A stretch of 64,000 nt of DNA from Acidobacteriota bacterium (GTDB lineage: Bacteria > Acidobacteriota > Vicinamibacteria > Vicinamibacterales > UBA2999). The stretch lies in contig JAGNJW010000009.1 of assembly GCA_018000455.1 (NCBI GenBank), forward strand, positions 101,508 to 165,507, written 5' to 3'. Under the pieces are notes generated by a model, which saw nothing but the letters and a program-made list of their open reading frames with translations, was not told where the DNA came from and did not search any database. Position 1 is the stretch's first letter, and each line of letters starts with the position of its first letter. This document shows, in pieces, positions 50,935-60,653 of this stretch. The translations under genes and the position numbers were made by a program.

Positions 50935-53900
50935 GGGTGATAGCTCGGGTCGGGCGAGGCCGCGTCTGACCCGCGCCGCGACCCGATCAGGTCGGCCACC
51001 GACCGCGTCGGCACCGCAAAGACCACTCGCGTGCCCTCACCGGGTCCGGACTCGATCTCGAAACGCCCACCCGCGGCCAACGCGCGGCGCCGGAGTCCGC
51101 GCAAACCCATGCCGTCTGCGGGGTACTTGTGCTGTTTGGGGTCGAAGCCGACCCCGTCGTCCGTCACCACCAACTCCAGCAGCGCAGCTCTCTGCTGCAA
51201 AGAGATGTTGACCTGACTCGCGTGGGCGTGACGCGCGACGTTGTGCAGCAGTTCCTTGAAGGCCAGAAACAGCGACCGACGCAATTGTGTGCTGAGCCGG
51301 CGCGGCGTTGCTCCGAGGTTGGTGCTCAGATTCCAGGTCGAGGCCACGAGCAGGTCGCCGGCGACCAGGCGCATGCGCTCGACCAGCGACTGGGTGTTGT
51401 CGTGCACCGGGTCGATCGACCATACGACATGCCGAATGGCCTCCAGCATGGTCTTCGCCTTCTCGCTAATCCGCAGCCAGGCCTGGCTTTGACGCTCAGG
51501 GAGATCCGCTTCGCGCCCGGCCATCGCCGCCGCCAGTGCGATGCCCGAGAGCTCGCTGCCGATATCGTCGTGCAGGTCGGTGGCGATGTTGAGGCGTAAC
51601 CTTTCGATATCTCGCCGGCGATGCCGGCGCACGCGCGCGGCGGCGGCGAGACCACCGCACGCCAGTATCACGATCAGTCCCTGGAACGTCCGTGACTCAA
51701 ACAGCGTCGGGCGCACGACAACCGGCAACCGCGCCACTGGCCCCCAGATGCCCTCGCCGTTGCGCGCTTGCGCCTCGAACGTGTAGCGACCGGGTCGGAT
51801 GCCAGAGAACCGCGCTACCCTCGAGCGACCCACGTCGAGCCACTGCTCGCTGAGGCCGGTCATCCGATAGCGATACTCGACGTCCCAAGCGCGTACCAAG
51901 GCGGGCGCCGAGTAGTGGATGGCCAGGTTCTCCTCGCGCGCGGCGACAAAGACCGACTGGCCGTCGAATGGCACGACGGAGCGCACCTGTTCGGGCCCTT
52001 GCAGGTCCACGCGCTCGAGCACGGGCGCCGGGGGAACGCGGTCGGCCACGATGCTATCGGGATCGATCCACGTCAGTCCGCGGTTTCCGCCGAAGAAGAG
52101 CCGGCCACCTCCCGCGAAGACGGCGTGGCGATTGAACTCGAGGCTTCGCACTCCGTCCTGGGGTCCGAACCGGCGCAGCGCCCCCGTTGTTGGTTCGTAG
52201 CGAACAAGTCCGGCGGCGGTGCCCAGCCACAGGGCGTCGTTGTCATCGGAGATCACGCTGTACACCACCGACGACGGCAGCGCCTCCCACGTCAGCACCT
52301 GTTTCGTAGACCGCGCGGCCGGATCGAATCGCAGCAGCCCATTCGACGTCGCCAGCCACAACGCGTCACCTACGGCATGGAGACCGAGGATCGCCGCGTA
52401 GAGGGGGGCACCCGACTCCGAGAGCAGGCGATGGAACTCGGTGCCCGAGGGGCCGATCTTGAGCAGGCCGCCCCACGCAGAACCGATCCAAACATCGTCG
52501 TCGACGACGATGGCGTCGTTGGGTTCGAACCCCTGATCCCCGAGGCCTTCTGGCAGTACATGAAGCTGAAGGCGCCCGTTGTCGGGATCGTAGCGGGCGA
52601 TCGCGCCGATCGTCAGCAGCCACAGCGAGCGATCGGGATCGTTCGGCGACGGACGGAGCAGCTGTTTGATCCGCAGCCCGCCGCTGTTCGACGGGAAGTT
52701 CAGCGAGTGTTTCTTCACACTCCCATCGGTGGTATCCAGCCGGCACAGACCGTCGTCGGTTCCCACCCAGAGGATGGGCCTGTCGACGGCTCGTTCGTCG
52801 AGCGCGACCGACCAGACACCCTCCGAGCAGCCGGCCTTGAGCAGCGCGGTTCCGAAGTGCTCGGTGGCCCGAGTCCGTAGATCGACTCGAGACAGCGCGC
52901 CGTCAAACGAACCGACCCAGAGATGTTGCCCATCGGCTGCCAGGGACGACACCGACACGCCGTCGATCGATCCCGGCGCCGAGCCCGGCGCTGCTCCTGC
53001 GGTCAAGTCGAGGTGTTCGAACCGCGGGAACCGCGGATCCCAGTGCAGCACGCCGTTCAGGGTGCTGACCCAGACGCCGCCGTCGGCGTCGACCCGTATC
53101 TCGTTGACAAGACTACGGAGCCAGCTCGCGGGGGCGGCGACCTCGACCCTCGTGGCCAGCCGGCGGCGGGCATCCCAGACGAAGACGCCGAGGTTGGTGC
53201 CGAACCAGACCCGGTCCTCAGTTTCGGCCACCGACGTCAGCGTCACATCCTCAGGGAGACCCGGGATCGGCTCGAAGGACCCGACGCGATCGCCGTCGAC
53301 GATGGCTCGATGCCGCCCAACCCACAGCACGCCGTCGATGAGTGCCATCCCCCAGTTCAGGCCCACGCCGGGTACTCGTGTACATGCCGAACCGAGGCCC
53401 TTTGGGTCGACGGCGACGAGAATCGTGTGCGATGACTCGCGGTGGACGAAGAGGGCCCAGATGGAGCCGTCGACATCCTCGACGATGTCCCGTACCACAT
53501 GAAGTGGCCCGGGGGCATCGAAGGCGCAGGGGATGATCGCTTCTGCCTGCTGATCTGCGACGCGAAGGAATTGCCCGAGACCGCCGACCCACATCTGTCC
53601 GCGCGAGTCGCGAAGCATCGAGTCGACGTACTCGATCCGGGTTCCCGCCAGCGCTTCGACCGGCTCGAGGCGGGTCGAGCCAGCGGCCAACCGATAGACC
53701 CCGTGATCGGCCCCGACCCAGCGCGAACCGTCGGGCGCTTCGGCGGTCGACTGGAAGCGGTTGCGCCGGCCGGAATCAGGGTCGAAGCGAAACACGCGAG
53801 TCGTGATGCCGTCGAAGCGATTCAGTCCGTCGTCCGTCGCGAGCCAGAGGTAACCTTCCGAGTCGACCGCCGTGTCGCGGACGGCGTTGTGGGAGAGGCC

Positions 53901-54065
53901 GTCGGCCACGGTGCGGCGCTCGAATCGCAGAAGTGGCGTGGACGTGTCGGGAAGAGCGGCGGCCAATGGCGCCACCGCGAGGAGCAGCACACCCAGAGCC
54001 ACTGCCCTCGGCTTGCCGAGAGGCGCCCGCGCGTTGGACTGTCCTGTAGCTAGGTATGCGTGCAC
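50931..54065 (-). CDS. Two-component sensor histidine kinase with periplasmic regulator-propeller (Reg_prop/Y_Y_Y) sensor
   Basis: The protein has 1044 residues if the GTG at 54065 is used. The frame is open to a GTG at 54185 without obvious extra domain; no ATG suits. Signal/anchor: 'AVALGVLLLAVAPLAAALPD'. Repeated propeller blades follow, such as 'GYLWLATDDGLNRFDG', 'GVWVSTLNGVLHWD' and 'ALWLGTAAGLVRYE', across ~40-690. A Y_Y_Y domain ('VEYRYRMTGLSEQWLDVG'), one membrane helix (~793-812) and the HisKA_3 box 'IATDLHDDIGSELSG' (His ~832) come next. The HATPase then has 'FKELLHNVARHAHASQV' and 'DDGVGFD'. Such hybrid-propeller sensors in Bacteroidetes and Acidobacteria often detect carbohydrates. 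Confidence 0.88.
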   Translation of the reverse strand: MHAYLATGQSNARAPLGKPRAVALGVLLLAVAPLAAALPDTSTPLLRFERRTVADGLSHNAVRDTAVDSEGYLWLATDDGLNRFDGITTRVFRFDPDSGRRNRFQSTAEAPDGSRWVGADHGVYRLAAGSTRLEPVEALAGTRIEYVDSMLRDSRGQMWVGGLGQFLRVADQQAEAIIPCAFDAPGPLHVVRDIVEDVDGSIWALFVHRESSHTILVAVDPKGLGSACTRVPGVGLNWGMALIDGVLWVGRHRAIVDGDRVGSFEPIPGLPEDVTLTSVAETEDRVWFGTNLGVFVWDARRRLATRVEVAAPASWLRSLVNEIRVDADGGVWVSTLNGVLHWDPRFPRFEHLDLTAGAAPGSAPGSIDGVSVSSLAADGQHLWVGSFDGALSRVDLRTRATEHFGTALLKAGCSEGVWSVALDERAVDRPILWVGTDDGLCRLDTTDGSVKKHSLNFPSNSGGLRIKQLLRPSPNDPDRSLWLLTIGAIARYDPDNGRLQLHVLPEGLGDQGFEPNDAIVVDDDVWIGSAWGGLLKIGPSGTEFHRLLSESGAPLYAAILGLHAVGDALWLATSNGLLRFDPAARSTKQVLTWEALPSSVVYSVISDDNDALWLGTAAGLVRYEPTTGALRRFGPQDGVRSLEFNRHAVFAGGGRLFFGGNRGLTWIDPDSIVADRVPPAPVLERVDLQGPEQVRSVVPFDGQSVFVAAREENLAIHYSAPALVRAWDVEYRYRMTGLSEQWLDVGRSRVARFSGIRPGRYTFEAQARNGEGIWGPVARLPVVVRPTLFESRTFQGLIVILACGGLAAAARVRRHRRRDIERLRLNIATDLHDDIGSELSGIALAAAMAGREADLPERQSQAWLRISEKAKTMLEAIRHVVWSIDPVHDNTQSLVERMRLVAGDLLVASTWNLSTNLGATPRRLSTQLRRSLFLAFKELLHNVARHAHASQVNISLQQRAALLELVVTDDGVGFDPKQHKYPADGMGLRGLRRRALAAGGRFEIESGPGEGTRVVFAVPTRSVADLIGSRRGSDAASPDPSYHP

Positions 54066-54212
54066 GGGAGAAGACTCTTTTCTTCCGTCCGTCGCGAGGC
54101 GTCCTGGCGTCCCTTGTGGAGCGCGGTTAGAGGAAAAGACCTTCGGTACCAGTATCTCACGACGGCCGCAGTGCGCCGGGCGCACCGTCGGAGCCAGATT
54201 GTCCCCGATCGA

Positions 54213-55091
54213 TCACGGGACGAGCAGCTCAAAACTCACCGAGCGGCTGATGCAGTCGCCGTCGATGCAAACCTCACCTTTGACCGAGTACGTGCCCGGC
54301 TGTGCCGAGGCGGGGAGACGCTGGCGATACGTCGCGGTGTACGAACCGGGTTCCCGCTCGACCGTTGCCGTCCGGGGGTAGCCGGGAACGCTGGCACCCG
54401 CGACCTTCAGGTCGACCGATTCCACGGCCTTCGCGGTGGCGCCCGGTGTCTGCACTTGGTACGAGAGTTGAAACACAACTTCGTCCCCCGGTCGCACGGA
54501 GCCGGGCTCGGCGGTGACGCTGACCGCGAGCACCGTCGGTGGACCGATCGGTCGATCGGGTAGTCCCGCCGTGGGATCGCCCTCGAGCGCCGAAGCGAAG
54601 GCGGCGTCGACCTCGCTTCCGGGCTCGTACCCCTTGATCTCGACCACCCCCGAGAGTGCTCGGGCGATCTTGTGCGGCGTGATGTCGCTTGCCGTGACCG
54701 GGCGGCCGTAGAGAACGTGCACCGACGTCGGGTTCATCCTGGCACCGCGCTTCTTGTTCAAGCCGACGATGAGTTCCTTGCCCTTCACGTAGAGCTTGAT
54801 CGACTCGCCGACCTCGCCTTCGCGAACCTTCACGGGGTCGCCGAACTGGATCGTGCCGGCGCCAACGACGCCCTGTGTTCTTCGCCCCTTCTTATCCGAC
54901 GGTGCCCCGTCGGGCAAGACGTAGAGGTGGGCGTAACGCACCAGCGGCATCTTGGCGACGAAGTGGGTCTTGTCGAAGGCTTCGTCGGTCTGTTTCGCCG
55001 CACTCTTGGCGTCTTGTGCGAGCACCGGTTGGTTCGAGCCGAAGGCGCAGAGCGCTGCGATCGTCAGTGCTCCTACCCAAGTTGGCTTCAT
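54213..55091 (-). CDS. Exported protein of unknown function (operon gene 3)
   Basis: The 292-residue protein from the ATG at 55091 has a signal peptide ('LTIAALCAFGSNQPVLAQD'). The first half has a 'KMPLVRYAHLYVLPDGAPSD' opening and several 'VKGKELIVGLNKKRG'-like strands. The C-terminal ~110 residues look like an Ig-like/CARDB-type beta domain with a Cys pair ('GEVCIDGDCISRS'). I do not recognise the family. It is the last of three leftward genes encoding exported proteins (this, 55145-58531, 58528-59625). Confidence 0.7.
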   Translation of the reverse strand: MKPTWVGALTIAALCAFGSNQPVLAQDAKSAAKQTDEAFDKTHFVAKMPLVRYAHLYVLPDGAPSDKKGRRTQGVVGAGTIQFGDPVKVREGEVGESIKLYVKGKELIVGLNKKRGARMNPTSVHVLYGRPVTASDITPHKIARALSGVVEIKGYEPGSEVDAAFASALEGDPTAGLPDRPIGPPTVLAVSVTAEPGSVRPGDEVVFQLSYQVQTPGATAKAVESVDLKVAGASVPGYPRTATVEREPGSYTATYRQRLPASAQPGTYSVKGEVCIDGDCISRSVSFELLVP

Positions 55092-55144
55092 CGTTCTCTC
55101 CTCTGGCAATTGCCGGTGTCGAGCGCTTGTGGACGGACTCTTCC

Positions 55145-58100
55145 TCACGGGAAGCGCACCCCGCCTGTGGAGCGTTTCTCGACCGGGCACAGCCGATCGA
55201 GGGCCGCCCGCGCCGCAGCCTGCGAGGCATAGGGGCCGTGCATGCGTGGTCCCGAAGAACTCGCAGCCGGTTTGTCGAAGGTGTTCGAAACCTGATCGAT
55301 CTTGAACGCGGAAAGGTTGGAGCGACTCGGCACGGGCAGCTCGGAGATGTAGTACTGCCAGGTAACCCCCGACCGCTCGGGGGCGAAGGCGGTCTGCGAA
55401 TCCACCAGGCAGGTCGCCTCTGATGGCGTGGCCGGCGCTTGAGATGACCCCGCGCCCGTGGTCTCGCGCTCTGGATTTTGTGCCGCACGGTCGCCGCCGG
55501 CATCTCGCCGAGTTCCGTACAGGTCGTCGAGGCTGCCGGCCGGTACGATGCCCGCCGCCATTGCCGCCGTTTTTGCCCGCTCGACCTCGTCGATGATGGC
55601 CTGCACCTGGCCGAGCGCCTGGGTCCAGACTTGCGCGATTCGCTGGGAGCGATCTCTTGCACCGCGCACCGCCGACCGCAGGCCCGACGCGTTCGCGTCC
55701 GCCTCGGCCTTGGCGACTGTGCGCGCCAGGTCCCGCAGCCCGGCCAGCCGAGCGGCGTCGCCCTCGCAGGTGGCCCGGAGGGTGCCGACCTCCAGGATGA
55801 CACCGGCGACGTCCTGGCGTGACATCGCCGCCTCAAGGCGACGGAGCGCACTTTCATAACGCGGCCGCGGCCCGGAGCACTCGGACTCCGCTGCAACCGG
55901 AGTGCCCGCTTCCGATCGCTCAGGGGCTAGCCAGTTTTCGGACGGGTTCGATGGCGTCGCTGGCGCCACCGGCCGCGCCGCACTGGCACAGGCGAAAGCG
56001 GCATTCAGGCGGTTGGCGATGGACTCGTCGAAGGCCTCGGCAACGGCCAACGTCGCCTCGGCTTCGGCCGCCGCCCCCGCGATCCCAGCCATGAATCCCC
56101 CGGCCTCGGTGGACGCTCGTAACGTCGCCATCCGTTCCGCCAAAGAACTTGCCGCCGTTCGGATTCCCGCGATGGTCCTGGCTTCTCTGTCGAGGCCGTC
56201 GGTGGTCGCCTGGCAGTCCATCGGGCTTGCGCTCGACGCCCGGACACTCTCGATCAGGCCTTGGAGTTGGCCAAGTTGAGCGCCGACCGTGGTCCCGCCA
56301 GCGACGCGAGCAGAGCGGGCGAAGGCTTCGGCGAGCACACCCTCAGCCGTGGCCGCGGCCCGCTTCAGATCGGAGGTAGCCTCCGCCACGGTTCTGAGTG
56401 CGCTCCGGCCCGACTCGGTGTCGGCGGCGGCCTGCTCTAGCGGTTGCAGGCGTTGCGCCAGGCGCGCGGACAGCTGCGCCAGGTCTCCGGAGAGTGCCCT
56501 TGCTGTGGCGTCGGCCGCACGCGCGTCATCGACCAGGTTCCGAATTCTCCTCAGGATCTGGCCTCCTCCAGGGCCGATACCGCCGAACAACCGGACCCGG
56601 TTCACTTCCCGCAGGACTGCCGCGCGAGCCGCCAGCGTCGCGTCGTCCGACGCCGCATTCGACGGGAGGCAGGCGGCATCCTGCAGGTTGCCGGCGCGAT
56701 CGCGGAGGGCAGCCAGGTCCTGAGCAGCAGCGTAGGCGTCGTCCGCTGCCGCGCGTGCCCGCCGATTCAGTTGGTCGAGGCCGGCCGCCCGCGTCGTCGT
56801 GGTCTCGACCTCCGCGAGCATCGCCTCGACCCCCTCGCTGATGTCGGTCGTCACTCCACCAAGAGGCGCGGTTGCGGCGGCCGCCACGCAGGCCTGGCGA
56901 CCCCTCGCGACCGCCGCTGTCGCTGCGGCCGCGGCGGCATGCATGCGGTCGCTGAGGTCACCGAGCTCGACGGAGTCAACCGTCTGGTCGCTGGACCGCG
57001 GCGCGGGAACATGCGGGGCGAGGGGTATCGCGATCTGCGCCGGCGGCAGGCCGTAGGCCTGCACGGTGCAACGCCACACCAATGACATGAGGTCGGCGCG
57101 TGTCCTGCGCAACGTCCCGGACGTGACGGTGTAGGTGCCGTTCTCGCGGTGCGGAGTGTGGGGGTTTCCACCCGACGGGAAATCGCTGGCGCCACAGTGC
57201 TCGTACACCGGCAGGGGATACAAGAAATCCGATGCGCCGGCGTAGCCCAGGTTCTTCAACCCTCCCAGCGTGTACTGGAAGCTCAGGTCGACCTCGAAGC
57301 GAGAGCCTGCGCTGTCCGTTGGGCGCACACGGACGTCCACTTCATGTGCCTTGAATTCCAGTCCCTCCAGCCCGAAGGCCTGCGCGGTGGCCTTGTTGCC
57401 GCCATGCTCATGGCCGGCCACCCTCCCCTCGACGTCGAAATCGAACTGGATCCAGCGGCGCGGCATGGCATTGTTGGTCGCCAGCTCGGGGAAGGTCCGC
57501 GCCGGGTCGCGGGGCAGCGTCCCCGTGGCAAGGTCGAACGCGATCGCCCGCGTGACCACGGCCTGGGCCCTGGCCTGATTGGGCGCGCTTCCCCGCAGCG
57601 TTGAGGTGACGTCGAGATTGGCGACGAGGCCGGGCGTATCGTTGGCGGCGATCATCTCCGCCAACACCTCGACGATCCGTGCTTTCCGTTCGGCCTCGAT
57701 CCGACCGGGGCAGTCGAGCGGGAAGACGGCACATCTGAATCTGGTCAACTCTTCCAGCGAACGCTCCGTCATCGTCTGAGACAGGTTCGGCTTCGCGCTC
57801 AGGAAGTCGGGCCAGTGACCGTCGAACGCGTGGCCGCGAACGTTGTCGTACGGCCCATGGGGGAACGAGTCTTGAAGGTAGTGCATGAAGGCGCCGGGAT
57901 TGCCCTCGCGCAGCCCCAACTGCCACAGCTTCGCTTGTTGCAGGGAGCGAAGAATCTGAATGTCCCCCACTCGTCGCACGTCCTCGGCGGTCGGCGGGCC
58001 GTCGAACAGGCGCCGCCCAGACTTAACGATCTGGGACTCGGCGAAGGCGTGGAAGTTGCTCCACACGTTGCGGATGGGCGGCGTGAACGAGCCCGACTTC

Positions 58101-58531
58101 AGCGTGAACTCCGAGGTGTCCAGGCCGACGAGCCACCAAAACAACCCCACCTGCTGCAGAAACGGCGGATCCGACGAGGCCAGGTCCGGACCGTCGGTGA
58201 TGAACGTCCTGGCCAAGTTGAGGGCCAGGTCCAACGCCACCTTCTGCTCCGGCGTCAGATTCAAGACGCGATCCGATCCTAGGATGGCGTCGGCGGGTGA
58301 CGCCTCCATTGGGCCCGTCTGCGCATCGTGATCGATCGCAAACGTCGCGCTGGCGATCTGATAGGCCTGACGCTCAGTGAACCCGGCGTGCAGCGCCAGG
58401 TAGTAGGTCCAGACATAGTGCGTGTCGACGTCGAACGCCCTGGCCGGTGTTGGGGCGACGAGAGCGAAGGCGCATAGGAACGCGATCACGCGGATGGTCG
58501 CCGTGCGCACGACCAAGCAGGCTCTGTTCAC
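55145..58531 (-). CDS. Large exported protein with zinc-dependent phospholipase C-like N-terminal domain and long helical region (operon gene 2)
   Basis: The protein has 1128 residues from the GTG at 58531, whose bases overlap the upstream stop (GTGA). Signal peptide: 'VIAFLCAFALVAPTPARA'. Residues ~34-330 resemble the zinc-dependent phospholipase C / S1-P1 nuclease-like fold: the mature N-terminus 'FDVDTHYVWTYYLALHAGF' (His38), 'AIDHDAQTG' (D67-H68-D69) and 'HYLQDSFPHGPYD' (H217, H225). A beta-rich part follows, then ~450 residues of Ala/Arg/Glu-rich, probably coiled-coil sequence. A small C-terminal module ('GPYASQAAARAALDRLCP') recalls SPOR/SLH-like tails. Function unknown. Confidence 0.7.
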   Translation of the reverse strand: MNRACLVVRTATIRVIAFLCAFALVAPTPARAFDVDTHYVWTYYLALHAGFTERQAYQIASATFAIDHDAQTGPMEASPADAILGSDRVLNLTPEQKVALDLALNLARTFITDGPDLASSDPPFLQQVGLFWWLVGLDTSEFTLKSGSFTPPIRNVWSNFHAFAESQIVKSGRRLFDGPPTAEDVRRVGDIQILRSLQQAKLWQLGLREGNPGAFMHYLQDSFPHGPYDNVRGHAFDGHWPDFLSAKPNLSQTMTERSLEELTRFRCAVFPLDCPGRIEAERKARIVEVLAEMIAANDTPGLVANLDVTSTLRGSAPNQARAQAVVTRAIAFDLATGTLPRDPARTFPELATNNAMPRRWIQFDFDVEGRVAGHEHGGNKATAQAFGLEGLEFKAHEVDVRVRPTDSAGSRFEVDLSFQYTLGGLKNLGYAGASDFLYPLPVYEHCGASDFPSGGNPHTPHRENGTYTVTSGTLRRTRADLMSLVWRCTVQAYGLPPAQIAIPLAPHVPAPRSSDQTVDSVELGDLSDRMHAAAAAATAAVARGRQACVAAAATAPLGGVTTDISEGVEAMLAEVETTTTRAAGLDQLNRRARAAADDAYAAAQDLAALRDRAGNLQDAACLPSNAASDDATLAARAAVLREVNRVRLFGGIGPGGGQILRRIRNLVDDARAADATARALSGDLAQLSARLAQRLQPLEQAAADTESGRSALRTVAEATSDLKRAAATAEGVLAEAFARSARVAGGTTVGAQLGQLQGLIESVRASSASPMDCQATTDGLDREARTIAGIRTAASSLAERMATLRASTEAGGFMAGIAGAAAEAEATLAVAEAFDESIANRLNAAFACASAARPVAPATPSNPSENWLAPERSEAGTPVAAESECSGPRPRYESALRRLEAAMSRQDVAGVILEVGTLRATCEGDAARLAGLRDLARTVAKAEADANASGLRSAVRGARDRSQRIAQVWTQALGQVQAIIDEVERAKTAAMAAGIVPAGSLDDLYGTRRDAGGDRAAQNPERETTGAGSSQAPATPSEATCLVDSQTAFAPERSGVTWQYYISELPVPSRSNLSAFKIDQVSNTFDKPAASSSGPRMHGPYASQAAARAALDRLCPVEKRSTGGVRFP

Positions 58532-59625
58532 TTGGCGGATCCGGTGAGGGGCCTGGACAAGGGCTTGTCGCAATAGCTCCAGGACCCAGTGACGGTGTCA
58601 CCGCTGCGCACCAGTTCGACTCTTCCCCAGAACTGGCTGCCGTCCTTGAGCGCTGAGCACGGTTCGCGCGAGTTCTTTTCGACCCAGAAACCGCTGATGG
58701 TGGTATCGGACGCGCTACCGATAATGCGACCCGAGTCGGTCGAGTAGGTGGCGACCTTGCCGCTGTGATTCCCGGTTGGCGTGATGCCACCGAAGTCCGT
58801 CACCCGCCAGACGCTGTAGCGGCGCTCACCTTCGTGGTAGGCGCCAGCGCTGCGACACAACTCGAGGACCTCGGGCATGAACTCCTTGTAGGTGTCCCAG
58901 GAGGTGTTGCTTTGCAGGTTGGGGACCGTGGCGTCCCAGTTCTCCTCGGTGTTGAAGTAGCAGAGCTTCCGCTTGATCGAGTTGCGAGCATCGGGCGGAA
59001 TTCCGTCGATCGACATCTGAAGCCCGGATTGAATGGCTCTACGTGCAGAGTCGTTGCCGTTCGCCTGGTATCCGCGAGCGATCTGGACGACCTTCTCGTC
59101 GGCCGCCGAGGCCACCTGCGCACGGGCGAGATTGCGATTGGCCTCGAACAGTTTGGAGTCGCAGGTCGCGTCCCACACGAACGTGCCAGGGTCCGAGCTG
59201 ACGAAGCCGAGGTGCAGCGTGTTCATGTAGGCCGACGCGATCCCGTTGACCTCGTTGATTTGTGTCGCCAGCGACCCGTTGGCCTTCGCGGTCGGAAAGC
59301 GCTGGAGCCGCAAGCGAATCTGATTGATGGCCCGCTGCCGATCGGGCGATGTCGAGAACGGCTGCTCGACAAGCGACTCGGCCGCGGCGATGTGGTCGTC
59401 CGCGTTCGCGATATTGATCAGCAGCTCTTCCCTTTGTGCAGGGATGTCCAGCCGGCCGAAGATCTCCAACCGGCCTGCCGCCGTACCGAGGTTCTGAGCG
59501 GCGGAACAGATGTGAAACTGGACGTCGTTGGCCCATGACGAGGCCGGGGGTGTCACGAACAGCAGCACCAAGGCCAGCAAACAGCTGCTCGGACGACGCC
59601 GGCGACTCTCGCGTTGGTTCTCCAT
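58528..59625 (-). CDS. Exported protein of unknown function (operon gene 1)
   Basis: The 365-residue protein starts at the ATG at 59625, preceded by a GGGAGGAAAA ribosome-binding site; the open frame to 59838 is not convincing. Signal peptide: 'CLLALVLLFVTPPASSWA'. The mature N-terminal part ('FHICSAAQNLGTAAGRLEIF', about 40-170) is helical. Cys residues and a beta-rich C-terminal domain ('FGGITPTGNHSGKVATYS') follow, with 'GFWVEKNSREPCSALKDGSQ' next to the end. No known family recognised. It begins the operon, coupled to gene 2 by a GTGA overlap. Confidence 0.7.
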   Translation of the reverse strand: MENQRESRRRRPSSCLLALVLLFVTPPASSWANDVQFHICSAAQNLGTAAGRLEIFGRLDIPAQREELLINIANADDHIAAAESLVEQPFSTSPDRQRAINQIRLRLQRFPTAKANGSLATQINEVNGIASAYMNTLHLGFVSSDPGTFVWDATCDSKLFEANRNLARAQVASAADEKVVQIARGYQANGNDSARRAIQSGLQMSIDGIPPDARNSIKRKLCYFNTEENWDATVPNLQSNTSWDTYKEFMPEVLELCRSAGAYHEGERRYSVWRVTDFGGITPTGNHSGKVATYSTDSGRIIGSASDTTISGFWVEKNSREPCSALKDGSQFWGRVELVRSGDTVTGSWSYCDKPLSRPLTGSAK

Positions 59626-59779
59626 GCGATTTTCCTCCCGGTTGCTGGCGAATCCACATCGCGCTGGGCAGCCCGACTGCGTATCGCGGACCCAGTGAAC
59701 CAAACGCGCGGGACACGTGCTATCACGTGAATCCGGGAGATCAACGGCCAGGGGATAACGGGCGTTCGGTCTCCAGGCC
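59626..59779. other. Upstream region of the exported-protein operon
   Basis: The region between the operon start and the small rightward ORF holds a CACGTG-rich stretch (ACACGTGCTATCACGTGAAT at 59715-59734). It is presumably promoter sequence for the leftward operon; no confident -10/-35 pair was found. Confidence 0.35.
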
Positions 59780-60055
59780 GTGCCAGTAGTGCCCGCCCCG
59801 CTCAGCGAAGCACAGGTGCGCCGCGTGCTCGGACTCAAGACGCGGTTCCGCGTGCACGCGTCGCCAAAGGCGCATCACGTGCCACTGCGTTACACCGCGG
59901 CGGACCTTCACGACGATCTGGACGCGCACCGGGTGCTCGACATCTTGCCCGGCCGCCACGCGTGGGTGCTGGTCGTGTCGCAGTCGCCGTCGCTGCGGCT
60001 GCGCTACTGGCCGCCCGGCGCCGATCCACGGCCGACGGCACGTCCGCCGCCATAA
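59780..60055 (+). CDS. Small hypothetical protein, uncertain
   Basis: The frame of 91 codons starts from a GTG (a second GTG lies at 59789). It reads 'RRVLGLKTRFRVHASPKAHH', then 'ADLHDDLDAHRVLDILPGRH' and 'AWVLVVSQSPSLRLRYWPP', ending in Pro/Arg-rich sequence. It is followed 18 bp later by the kinase fragment. I recognise no family. It could be a real small protein or a remnant in a decayed region; the competing antisense frame looks less convincing. Confidence 0.35.
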   Translation: MPVVPAPLSEAQVRRVLGLKTRFRVHASPKAHHVPLRYTAADLHDDLDAHRVLDILPGRHAWVLVVSQSPSLRLRYWPPGADPRPTARPPP

Positions 60056-60073
60056 TCCCGGCAGCCTACCCAA

Positions 60074-60619
60074 GTGGCGCTCAATCCCGGATCGCGCGTC
60101 GGACCCTACGAAATCGTCTCCGCCATCGGCGCCGGCGGAATGGGCGAAGCGTACCGCGCGAATGACACCACGCTCGGCCGCGAGGTGGCGCTCAAGGTGC
60201 TGCCGGACGCGTTCGCCAGCGACCCCGATCGGTTGGCGCGCTTCGAGCGGGAGGCCAAGGCGCTCGCCGCGCTCAACCATCCAGACATCGCCCAGGTCTA
60301 CGGGTTTGAGGGTCGCGCACTCGTGATGGAGTTGCTCGAAGGTCTCACGCTGCGGGACTTGCTCAAGGACGGCGCCCTTCCGCCGCGCAAGGCGATCGAT
60401 TGCGCCGCGCAGATCGCCCGCGGCCTCGCCGCTTCACATGACCGGGGCATCATTCACCGCGATCTCAAGCCGGAGAACGTGTTCGTTCTGCACGACGGTC
60501 GCGTCAAGATCCTGGACTTCGGCCAGGCGCGTCAGGCCGCTGTGCCCGAGGCCGCCGCGCCGTCAACATTTGCCGCGATTGAAGCGGTGAATATGCCTTG
60601 TTCGGCCATTGCTAAATAG
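60074..60619 (+). pseudogene. Truncated serine/threonine protein kinase
   Basis: The frame encodes 181 residues from a GTG at 60074. It opens 'GPYEIVSAIGAGGMGEAYRA' (G-loop), with catalytic Lys in 'REVALKVLPDAF', Glu in 'RFEREAKALAALNHPD', 'IIHRDLKPENVFV' (HRDLKPEN loop) and 'KILDFGQARQA' (DFG). The kinase domain stops shortly after DFG and is followed by ~25 unrelated residues. The activation segment end, APE motif, C-lobe and sensor/TM region are missing. The style matches large acidobacterial receptor kinases of ~900 residues. The truncated protein should be inactive. It lies in a decaying region with an Fn3 remnant 650 bp away. Confidence 0.85.
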
Positions 60620-60653
60620 CCCGGGATCGCGGCTATCATTCCCCCACCCCCGC

